Shown in pieces: positions 1 through 6,536 of a stretch of DNA of 64,000 bases. Where the stretch lies: the NCBI GenBank assembly GCA_029239755.1, contig JARBUI010000016.1:1-64000 (forward strand), in the 5' to 3' direction. The DNA comes from Clostridia bacterium (lineage in GTDB: Bacteria; Bacillota; Clostridia; Lachnospirales; Cellulosilyticaceae). Position numbers and translations under genes: made by a program. The notes beneath the pieces were generated by a model that was not told the origin of the DNA, made no database searches, and saw nothing but the letters and a program-made list of their open reading frames with translations. Every line of letters begins with the position of its first letter. The stretch's first letter is position 1.

Positions 1-53
<53 letters not shown>

Positions 54-235
54 AAGTTTGTCCAACAACTGTTAAGTTGTTTTGTGACTATAATTACTTA
101 TACGCTGTACATTAATGTACATGTATTTGATTCGAACTTCAATTCTGAAGCTCTTTTGAATCGACTGGTTTTATGGTTACTATTTTATTTTCAAAGTTCA
201 TTTGTTGTTGTCCCTAACTAGTAGCGACTTTTATT

Positions 236-263
236 ATTATACTCCTTTTATTACATAAGTCAA
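236..263 (-). promoter_or_regulatory. rRNA operon promoter (sigma-A)
   Basis: On the minus strand TTGACT (258-263) and TATAAT (236-241) are separated by 16 nt, about 180 nt upstream of the mature 16S end. The 180-nt stretch between promoter and 16S is AT-rich leader RNA, as expected for an rrn operon. It contains no gene. Confidence 0.85.
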
Positions 264-329
264 CCCCCTTTTTAAATAAATAAAAAGATTTTCGAAAGAT
301 CACTTAGACCTTTCAAAAACCCTAATAAA

Positions 330-1232
330 TTATTTTACATCTAATACAACTTCAATGAGTTCTCCAAGCTGTATTTCCTCATCATTATATATATTTATTT
401 TATACTTCATCTGACCAACTTTGCCAGCTTCTCTCGTCTTTTTATTTTCATATACATTTTTAATATCTGTAAGAAGCGTATCTAGTACAGTATCTTTATC
501 AAAAATAAGATTGAATATATTTTGCATAGGAATAAAATGTTTATTATCAAATGGCTCCTCCCCAAATTTATTTATGACGAACCTTATCTTAGTAATTTCT
601 CCAGTGTTTTTTCTAAATATTTGATAATAACTGGAGGTTTCTCCATCACTTCCATCCTTAAACCTATTTCTTATAAACATAGGTGTGGTTATTTGGATCA
701 TATTATTGTCTTTACCAATATGCATTTCTGACAGAATAAATTCCGGAGAAATAATTTCTTCCACCAGATTTTTACTATTCTCATCTATTAAAGAAATATT
801 ACTTTGAATACACCGTATACTTACTTTCTGCCCATCGTTTGTACAAACAACGCCGTATCCACCAATAACTTTTTCTCTGGTAACCGGAATTTCTTTTATA
901 TCTTTCATATCATTAATAAATGTTATAAGTTCTTCTCCTATATGCTCCTTTAATACATCTACTATCTGCCTTCCACCCTTTGAATCTATATTAAAAACAA
1001 CTACACCGTGATAGTTCTCGTCAAAAAAAATTTCATTCTCCCTATGTATATTATCAGTAGCATCTTCTGCTAGTTCATAAATACTTTTTTCTATGAGTGC
1101 CCATTCTCTTCTTGCACTGCTGTAGTATTCTTCATGATAAGATACTTCCTTATACCCCTCAACCTGCCAGTTAACACTTGTACACCCAACAAGTAGCATG
1201 CAGCATAACACTAAAACAAGTAACTGTCTCAC
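330..1232 (-). CDS. lipoprotein of the YtrA-type ABC operon, function unknown
   Basis: This is a 300-residue protein with a short hydrophobic signal ending in the lipobox LVGC (Cys17), so it should be cleaved and lipid-anchored outside the cell membrane. The start is GTG at 1230-1232, preceded by a strong AGGAGG. The rest is hydrophilic, and I recognise no enzymatic motif. It is the last gene of a regulator, ATPase, permease, lipoprotein operon and begins 1 nt after the permease, so translation is probably coupled. Its role is inferred only from position: an extracytoplasmic partner of an ABC-2 transporter that may respond to cell-envelope stress. Confident as a gene and a lipoprotein, unsure of function. 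Confidence 0.85.
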   Translation of the reverse strand: MRQLLVLVLCCMLLVGCTSVNWQVEGYKEVSYHEEYYSSARREWALIEKSIYELAEDATDNIHRENEIFFDENYHGVVVFNIDSKGGRQIVDVLKEHIGEELITFINDMKDIKEIPVTREKVIGGYGVVCTNDGQKVSIRCIQSNISLIDENSKNLVEEIISPEFILSEMHIGKDNNMIQITTPMFIRNRFKDGSDGETSSYYQIFRKNTGEITKIRFVINKFGEEPFDNKHFIPMQNIFNLIFDKDTVLDTLLTDIKNVYENKKTREAGKVGQMKYKINIYNDEEIQLGELIEVVLDVK

Positions 1233-1233
1233 C

Positions 1234-2343
1234 TTAATCCCTCCTTTTATTTATTATCCCAATATGTGCAATCTTACGAGCAATGATAAAGCCTATAGTG
1301 CCTCCAATTAAAGTTATTGCAGACGTAAGGACTACAATGTTCTGTCCAATGAGAGGTACTAAGAAAATCTTATATGTATCTGCTAATAGCAATGCAGCAC
1401 ATAGTGTTACGCCTGTTATAAAGATAATTCTAGTTATGGCGTCAGGCATCAGTCTGTCTGCATTTTCTATTTTAGTTCTTTTACCTGTTTGGTAAATAAG
1501 ATAAACACCTATAATACTTATAATAAGTGTTATAAATAATTTAAACCCTATATCTTCTATATAAACATAGTCTATATAATACTGACTTTGGTCCACTGTA
1601 TATGTAAATCCCCCATACCGTGTGATCATACCATAGAAAGGTAAAAGTATTTTCTCCTCTATACGCTCAAGGTAATATCTTAACCCATAATATATTTCAA
1701 GATAGTGAATACTAGTTATTATAAATGCTGGGGCTAATAACGTAAGAATACTTATAATTAAACTTCCTATGTTATGATTAACCAGATACTGCATCATAAA
1801 CACAAATAAGTAAAGTGATGTATAAGTTAAATAATTGAGTACAAGTAGGCTTAATAAATTTTGTATGCTGTTAATAGTAAGTAATATGCCTTCATAGGGC
1901 GTTATACTATAAATTGTCTTTAGCTCAGTCATAGCATAAGCTCTTAACATAATGACCCCTAGGCTAAGAATGATAAAAGGTATTGTGTAACTTAAAATAC
2001 CTGCTGACATTTTCACAAGACATCTTTGGACATTTGTATATGGGAGTGATTTTAAAAATCTGCCTACTTCAAGGCTTTTATCGTTTTTAAACTGAAAGTA
2101 AACAAGTAAGATAAATCCTAAAAAAATAAATAAAGATAGCCCAGGGACAAAAGACAAAAAAGCCGTATTATTAAAATCTGTTACTGCACTTCTTACTCCG
2201 TAACGCAAATATTGTTTAAAGTTGCTGCTAATCGTAATACCGGTTAGCATCAGATACCCTATGTTTATCACTAAAAAGTAAAGGCTCATTAAGGCAGCTG
2301 ACTTTAACTCCACCTTGATTAAAGCTCTTATATTTTTCATCAT
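1234..2343 (-). CDS. ABC-2 type transporter permease
   Basis: A 369-residue integral membrane protein with roughly six to eight hydrophobic segments, among them one near residue 15-35, a cluster at 65-85, several at 110-215, and three at the C-terminus. That pattern is usual for ABC-2 permeases. It has no recognisable catalytic motif. The ATG-ATG start follows GGAGGAAATC. The gene lies between the ATPase (26 nt upstream) and the lipoprotein (1 nt downstream) and should form the membrane channel for that ATPase. Substrate is unknown; YtrA-regulated ABC systems of other Firmicutes respond to cell-wall antibiotics. Confidence 0.85.
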   Translation of the reverse strand: MMKNIRALIKVELKSAALMSLYFLVINIGYLMLTGITISSNFKQYLRYGVRSAVTDFNNTAFLSFVPGLSLFIFLGFILLVYFQFKNDKSLEVGRFLKSLPYTNVQRCLVKMSAGILSYTIPFIILSLGVIMLRAYAMTELKTIYSITPYEGILLTINSIQNLLSLLVLNYLTYTSLYLFVFMMQYLVNHNIGSLIISILTLLAPAFIITSIHYLEIYYGLRYYLERIEEKILLPFYGMITRYGGFTYTVDQSQYYIDYVYIEDIGFKLFITLIISIIGVYLIYQTGKRTKIENADRLMPDAITRIIFITGVTLCAALLLADTYKIFLVPLIGQNIVVLTSAITLIGGTIGFIIARKIAHIGIINKRRD

Positions 2344-2369
2344 GATTTCCTCCTTTTTTATTTAACTTC

Positions 2370-3245
2370 TCAACCTCTTAACTTACTGGTATAAATAAAT
2401 ACTTCTTCTAAATCCAGGCCTATTGGCTCTATAAGACTCGCCCCATGTTCTTTTAGTTTTTCTTCGAACTTAGAAGAGTACTTATTTGTTACAATATAAT
2501 AGACACTCCCTATATGATCAACTTTTAATATTTCATCCCAACTTCCAAGGTCTTCAGGCAAAGTATTCCCAAATACTACTTGCAGCTTCTTGACACTAGC
2601 CTTAAGCTCATCTACTGACATTTGATAAATAGCCCTGCCTTCGTGGATGATAGTAACCTCATCACAAATTTTTTCAAGTTCTGTCAGATGATGCGATGAA
2701 ATAACCACAGTCATTCCTGTTTCGCCGACTTCATCTATAATAAAATCAATAACTTGTCTTTTAGCTATAACATCTAATCCCGAAGTTGGCTCATCTAATA
2801 TAAGAACTTTCGGAGAGATTGCCATATTTAGCATAATAGCTAATCGCATCTGCATACCTTTCGAAAGATTTTTAACTTTGCTCTTCATATTTAATCCAAA
2901 AGTTGCATTATACTTATTAAATTTCTCCTCTGAAAAGGTTGGGTACACAAGCGTAAAAAAGTCTACCATCTCCCTAACTGTATACCCCTTAAAAAACTGA
3001 TTACGGTCCGCTACGTATCCTATTTGACTTTTAATAGCATTATTTTCATATACAGGCTCTCCTTCAATCAGTACTCTCCCCCCATCACACTCATATATAC
3101 CTGCAAGACATTGAAGAATCGTACTTTTTCCAGCTCCATTTTCTCCTATCACTCCATAAATAGATCCTTTTTGGATTTGTATAGATACATCATCTATTGC
3201 CCTCAATTCCCCAAAACTTTTACTCATATGACTTATCTCTATCAC
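2370..3245 (-). CDS. ABC transporter ATP-binding protein (YtrB-like)
   Basis: A 291-residue nucleotide-binding subunit. Visible motifs are Walker A GENGAGKST (about residues 34-42), the signature LSKGMQMRL (about 128-136), Walker B VLILDEPTSGLD and the switch histidine in SSHHL. The C-terminal ~80 residues form the extra domain common in ABC-2 exporters of the CcmA/YtrB group. The start is GTG, directly after the stop of the GntR gene, with GGGAGG 8 nt upstream. It should drive the permease at 1234-2343. Confidence 0.93.
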   Translation of the reverse strand: MIEISHMSKSFGELRAIDDVSIQIQKGSIYGVIGENGAGKSTILQCLAGIYECDGGRVLIEGEPVYENNAIKSQIGYVADRNQFFKGYTVREMVDFFTLVYPTFSEEKFNKYNATFGLNMKSKVKNLSKGMQMRLAIMLNMAISPKVLILDEPTSGLDVIAKRQVIDFIIDEVGETGMTVVISSHHLTELEKICDEVTIIHEGRAIYQMSVDELKASVKKLQVVFGNTLPEDLGSWDEILKVDHIGSVYYIVTNKYSSKFEEKLKEHGASLIEPIGLDLEEVFIYTSKLRG

Positions 3246-3650
3246 TTATGATTCCTCCCTTATAAGTTCCTCATAAATCTTACTTATTTCTTTAACAACG
3301 TCCTCTTTACTAAATCCCATATAGTACAGCTGCATACAACTACTTTTAAGAGTTTTTCTTATATCTTCTAGTTCATCCTCATTCACTTGTTTAGTTGTGA
3401 CATGTGCTATAAAGGTCCCTCTGCCTCTAATTGTTTCAATAATCTTTTGTCTCTCTAGTTGTTGATAAGCCTTCGTTACGGTATTTGCATTAACAGTAAG
3501 CATACTGGCAAGCTGTCTTACTGAAGGTACCTGATCCCCAGGCTTTAAAATACCTTTTATAACTTGTTCCTTGATATTATCTATTATTTGCTCATAGATA
3601 GGTCTTATATCTCTTACATCAATAGGAAACATAGCACTCACCTCTTTCAT
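3246..3650 (-). CDS. GntR family transcriptional regulator, YtrA subfamily
   Basis: A 134-residue repressor. Residues ~10-75 form the winged helix of the GntR family (…PIYEQIIDNIKEQVI…, PGDQVPSVRQLASML, VTKAYQQLERQ). The short C-terminal helical tail, with no ligand-binding domain, is characteristic of the YtrA subfamily. It is the first gene of the ABC operon and is followed immediately by the ATPase. The inverted repeat just upstream matches the YtrA operator pattern (see 3694-3717), so autorepression is likely. Confidence 0.93.
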   Translation of the reverse strand: MKEVSAMFPIDVRDIRPIYEQIIDNIKEQVIKGILKPGDQVPSVRQLASMLTVNANTVTKAYQQLERQKIIETIRGRGTFIAHVTTKQVNEDELEDIRKTLKSSCMQLYYMGFSKEDVVKEISKIYEELIREES

Positions 3651-3693
3651 TTGATGATTAATATCCTAGCTACACGTGCCCTGTGTGATTTAC

Positions 3694-3717
3694 GTGTACT
3701 ACAACACCTAGTACACT
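3694..3717 (-). promoter_or_regulatory. YtrA-type operator
   Basis: On the minus strand AGTGTA, 13 nt, TACACG; the perfect core arms are GTGTACTA and TAGTACAC with 7 nt between. The B. subtilis YtrA operator is AGTGTA-N13-TACACT, so 11 of 12 consensus bases match at the right spacing. It lies a few bases downstream of the -10 of the operon promoter, a position fit for repression. Confidence 0.8.
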
Positions 3718-3720
3718 TTA

Positions 3721-3748
3721 ATTATAGCAATATCGATCTCTTTGTCAA
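3721..3748 (-). promoter_or_regulatory. sigma-A promoter of the GntR-ABC operon
   Basis: TTGACA (3743-3748) and TATAAT (3721-3726) with a 16-nt spacer on the minus strand, about 70 nt upstream of the GntR start. Upstream of the -35 there is also a perfect 18-bp palindrome, AAATATGTG/CACATATTT (3761-3778), whose role is unknown. Confidence 0.8.
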
Positions 3749-3864
3749 TATATACAGCACAAATATGTGCACATATTTTTAGAATCTAAACTATTTTAGA
3801 ATATTTATGAATACTTGTCATAATTTATAATATATATCTATGTATGATGTTAGGAGTGACGTTT

Positions 3865-4128
3865 ATGAAAAATAGAGTTAAAAGTAATGCCTTAAACTAT
3901 AGTCAAATATACCGCTCTTTGTTACTTGCATTTACTATTTTTTTACTCTTTATTGCACTTAATTTCTTTTTACCCATTGCAAACTATCTCTCTAGTTTTT
4001 TACTCTTCTTAAGTTTGGTTTTTTTAGCTCTTCATTTTTATACAAAAAAAATAAGCTCCCTTATGGCTTCTCTTATTCTTTGCACTTTGTCTCTTCTTCT
4101 AGTAATAGCTTTCTTATATCTTAAATAG
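3865..4128 (+). CDS. small hydrophobic membrane protein, unknown
   Basis: I start this at the ATG at 3865 because TAGGAGTGA lies 7 nt upstream; an in-frame ATG at 3844 has no ribosome site. The 87-residue product has a basic N-terminus (MKNRVKSNALN), then about three hydrophobic helices (near residues 18-37, 40-57 and 63-84), and almost no soluble part. It stands alone on the plus strand, diverging from the GntR operon and followed by its own terminator. No function can be assigned. Confidence 0.65.
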   Translation: MKNRVKSNALNYSQIYRSLLLAFTIFLLFIALNFFLPIANYLSSFLLFLSLVFLALHFYTKKISSLMASLILCTLSLLLVIAFLYLK

Positions 4129-4140
4129 ATTCCCTATTTA

Positions 4141-4180
4141 AAAGAGTACTGATCTAAAATACTCAGTACTCTTTTACTAT
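4141..4180 (+). terminator. rho-independent terminator
   Basis: Perfect 12-bp stem AAAGAGTACTGA/TCAGTACTCTTT (4141-4152 and 4163-4174) with a 10-nt loop, followed by a T-rich stretch, directly after the small membrane protein gene. Confidence 0.8.
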
Positions 4181-4286
4181 TTTATGTACAAACCCTAATA
4201 ACTGAATGCTATTTTGGGTTTGTTTGTTCTCGTGACTTATTTGGTAGTATGACTATTATTCCCTAGAAAAATAATCCCTTCTGCAC

Positions 4287-4811
4287 TTACCCGTTGTCAA
4301 CTGCTAAAGCACTTAGTGTAACATTTACACCTGTTAAGCCTGGTGTAATATCAATGATAGAGTTAGTTGAAAGTTCTACAGAATAAGTGTACTCGCCGGG
4401 AGCTACATCAATATCTGCATATTGGAAGGCAAAAGATTCTGCTTCAAGCACATCTACTATTGTTGAAAAAGTATAGGTTGAACCCACTGGTACAGGTGTA
4501 TTACCATTTTTACTTCTTAATATGCGGAAATTTAATGTTACAGAAATGCCAAGTGGTAAGCTAATTATACTTGTAAAGTTCAGTAGTACTGTTGGATTCC
4601 TCATTCCTCTTGTATCAATTGATACGTCGACAACAGGAATAGGAGCAGCCAACAATGTAGTAATAATAGGAAGTGGTCCGAAACCTCCTGTTGATGCGTT
4701 TAATGCTACTTTCTGCGCACAAGGTCTTCTGTTGTATTCATCTTCAACTATTCTTCTAGCGTCAACAAGATCATTTTGTCTTCCAAATCTTTGGCAATCA
4801 CGATTACTCAT
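4287..4811 (-). CDS. probable spore-surface beta-sandwich protein (DUF4489-like)
   Basis: A 174-residue protein. The first ~35 residues are charged and polar (MSNRDCQRFGRQND…). The rest is rich in Val, Thr, Ile and Ser in alternating patterns typical of a beta-sandwich, with no signal peptide. The layout (polar N-terminus plus beta-rich domain with strands such as VTLNFRIL and YTYSVELST) resembles the DUF4489 family seen in clostridia, but I assign this from memory and weakly. The ATG at 4809-4811 has AAGGTGA 5 nt upstream; an in-frame GTG 9 nt earlier is possible. An exact sigma-K-type promoter lies upstream (4889-4917), implying expression in the late mother cell and thus a coat or exosporium role. 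Confidence 0.7.
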   Translation of the reverse strand: MSNRDCQRFGRQNDLVDARRIVEDEYNRRPCAQKVALNASTGGFGPLPIITTLLAAPIPVVDVSIDTRGMRNPTVLLNFTSIISLPLGISVTLNFRILRSKNGNTPVPVGSTYTFSTIVDVLEAESFAFQYADIDVAPGEYTYSVELSTNSIIDITPGLTGVNVTLSALAVDNG

Positions 4812-4888
4812 ACATCTCACCTTAACCTTTCTTAATAAAATATATTAGAAAGATTCTTAACCTTATACTTAAGTAACCCTTCTCGCTA

Positions 4889-4917
4889 TATATTATGACA
4901 AGATATTACTTTTTGTG
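4889..4917 (-). promoter_or_regulatory. sigma-K-type promoter
   Basis: On the minus strand CACA (4914-4917), 16 nt, CATAATATA (4889-4897). This fits the sigma-K consensus mACm-N16-CATAnnnTA at every defined position. It lies about 80 nt upstream of the start of the beta-sandwich protein gene. Confidence 0.6.
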
Positions 4918-5000
4918 ACATCCTTTAAAAAGGTTGTCAAAAATCCTAATAAGATAGATGAGAATATAACAATCTAAGTCCAATGCTTACTATTTTTTAT

Positions 5001-5052
5001 AAACTAAAAGCTGTTCTTAAATAGATTTCTATTTAAGAACAGCTTTTAGTTT
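5001..5052 (-). terminator. terminator of infC-rpmI-rplT
   Basis: A perfect 24-bp inverted repeat (5001-5024 and 5029-5052) with a 4-nt loop, ending 6 nt after the rplT stop. The 3' arm on the minus strand ends in TTTTAGTTT. It also closes the region toward the sigma-K-controlled gene. Confidence 0.88.
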
Positions 5053-5058
5053 ATATTA

Positions 5059-5415
5059 TTATTTTAAGTTTGCTTTTGCAGTTTCTACTAATTGTGTAAA
5101 CGCCTTAGCATCTGTAATTGCAAGATCTGCTAACATTTTTCTATTGATGTTTACGCTAGCATTTTTTAATCCATTCATAAAACGGCTATAAGATAAACCG
5201 TTAAGTCTAGCAGCTGCATTAATACGAGCAATCCATAGAGTTCTGAATTCACGTTTTCTTAACTTTCTGCCTACATATGAATAACTTAATGATTTCATAA
5301 CAGCTTGTTTTGCTGTTCTAAATTCTGTTGATTTTGCACCTCTATAGCCTTTAGCTAATTTGAGTACTCTATTACGTCTTTTTTTAGTGGCCATTCCGCC
5401 TTTAACTCTTGCCAT
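5059..5415 (-). CDS. rplT: 50S ribosomal protein L20
   Basis: A 118-residue basic protein of normal L20 length. It has the N-terminal MARVKGG…[14 protein letters not shown] stretch, the long basic helix (…[16 protein letters not shown]…) and the globular end (…SRFMNGL…). It binds 23S rRNA early in 50S assembly and in many bacteria represses its own operon through the leader RNA. It is the last gene of infC-rpmI-rplT, 25 nt after rpmI. Confidence 0.98.
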   Translation of the reverse strand: MARVKGGMATKKRRNRVLKLAKGYRGAKSTEFRTAKQAVMKSLSYSYVGRKLRKREFRTLWIARINAAARLNGLSYSRFMNGLKNASVNINRKMLADLAITDAKAFTQLVETAKANLK

Positions 5416-5440
5416 TTTCTTAACCTCCTAACACTATTTA

Positions 5441-5644
5441 TTATAGATGTGGTAATAATCTTCTCATTTGTTTTTCATTTGTTTTGTCAACGAGCCCTGG
5501 ATGTCTTAGGTTACGTTTTGTTTTTGGAGATTTTTTAGTCAAGATATGACTTGTATATGCTTTTGATCTTTTGAGTTTTCCAGTTCCTGTTAATTTAAAA
5601 CGTTTTGCTGCTGCTCTATTTGTCTTTAATTTAGCTTTAGCCAT
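5441..5644 (-). CDS. rpmI: 50S ribosomal protein L35
   Basis: A 67-residue, highly basic protein with the family landmarks [17 protein letters not shown], the [16 protein letters not shown] stretch and the MRRLLPHL end. Length is close to the usual 64-66. The middle gene of the canonical infC-rpmI-rplT operon, with AGGAGG shortly before its ATG. Confidence 0.97.
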   Translation of the reverse strand: MAKAKLKTNRAAAKRFKLTGTGKLKRSKAYTSHILTKKSPKTKRNLRHPGLVDKTNEKQMRRLLPHL

Positions 5645-5691
5645 TACAAAGTCCTCCTTTATAAATTAGTATTTATTTTATCAAAAGGTAA

Positions 5692-6198
5692 CTATTTTGG
5701 TGCTACCACGATAATCATGCTTCTTCCTTCAAATTTAGGTTTTTGTTCTGCTACTCCAATTTCATCTAACAATACTAATGCTTGTTCTAGTATTACAGAT
5801 CCTTTTTGAGTATGCATCATCTCTCGCCCACGAAATACAACTGAAATTTTAACTTTATCTCCTGCTTTAAGGAATTTCTCTGCATTTCTCATCTTCGTTT
5901 CAAAGTCGTGTTTTTCAATACTAGCGGAAAGCCTAACTTCTTTTACGCTAACAGTTTTTTGCTTTTTACGTGCTTCTTTTTCTTTCTTAGCTGCATCAAA
6001 CTTGTATTTACCATAGTCCATGATTTTACATACTGGCGGCTTTGCCTGTGGTGCAATTTTAACAAGATCTAAGCTTTTTTCATTGGCAAGCTTCTGCGCC
6101 TCTTTAACTGGTATAATTCCTATTTGCTCGCCATCTGGTCCTACGACTCTTACTTCTTTGTCACGAATTTGTTCATTAATCATTAAATCGTTAATAAT
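5692..6198 (-). CDS. infC: translation initiation factor IF-3 with AUU start codon
   Basis: IF-3 binds the 30S subunit, prevents premature 50S joining and checks the initiator codon and tRNA. The N-domain (…NEQIRDKEVRVVGPDGEQIG), the linker rich in Lys/Glu, and the C-domain (…RKKQKTVSVKEVRLSASIE…, VFRGREMMHTQKG, MIIVVAPK) are complete. I place the start at ATT 6196-6198. AGGAGG ends 5 nt before it, and the aligned N-terminus then matches Bacillus IF-3 (MISKDLIVNE) to within one residue. The only upstream standard codon is a GTG at 6202-6204 that is part of the ribosome site itself. AUU starts let IF-3 control its own synthesis. The first in-frame ATG (6181) would remove conserved residues. 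Confidence 0.95.
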   Translation of the reverse strand: MINDLMINEQIRDKEVRVVGPDGEQIGIIPVKEAQKLANEKSLDLVKIAPQAKPPVCKIMDYGKYKFDAAKKEKEARKKQKTVSVKEVRLSASIEKHDFETKMRNAEKFLKAGDKVKISVVFRGREMMHTQKGSVILEQALVLLDEIGVAEQKPKFEGRSMIIVVAPK

Positions 6199-6308
6199 GG
6201 GCACCTCCTAAAATTGTTTGCCTTTAAATTTAATCACCCTTGAGCGTATGGGTGTAACGCTTAAAACAATACCCACTAATCATCATGCGCTTCTTTTATA
6301 CACAAATA

Positions 6309-6334
6309 AAGTGGATAGCCGAAACTATCCACTT
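6309..6334 (-). terminator. hairpin in the infC leader, possible attenuator
   Basis: A perfect 10-bp stem AAGTGGATAG/CTATCCACTT with a 6-nt loop, followed on the minus strand by TATTTGTG. It lies mid-way through the ~260-nt untranslated leader between the infC promoter and start. Leaders of this operon in Firmicutes often terminate transcription when L20 is in excess. The tail here is a weak T-tract, so attenuation is inference. Within the rest of 6205-6536 I see only the promoter and the leader. Confidence 0.5.
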
Positions 6335-6465
6335 CTATACTTCATACTAAATAAACCATTATGCTCATGCAATTAATCTTACATGCAATTAGTATGACCT
6401 TACGAGCACTATCGCTGCAAGGTGAGAAGAAATAGCTTCTACTTGTTTCATTTACAACACATAAA

Positions 6466-6494
6466 ATATTATCACACACTTTGTACACTGTCAA
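6466..6494 (-). promoter_or_regulatory. sigma-A promoter of infC-rpmI-rplT
   Basis: TTGACA (6489-6494), 17 nt, TAATAT (6466-6471) on the minus strand. It lies just after the thrS stop and gives a leader of about 260 nt before the infC start. Confidence 0.8.
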
Positions 6495-6536
6495 CCCTAT
6501 TTTAAACAATAAAGTTTTATTATTTGAAATGATATT

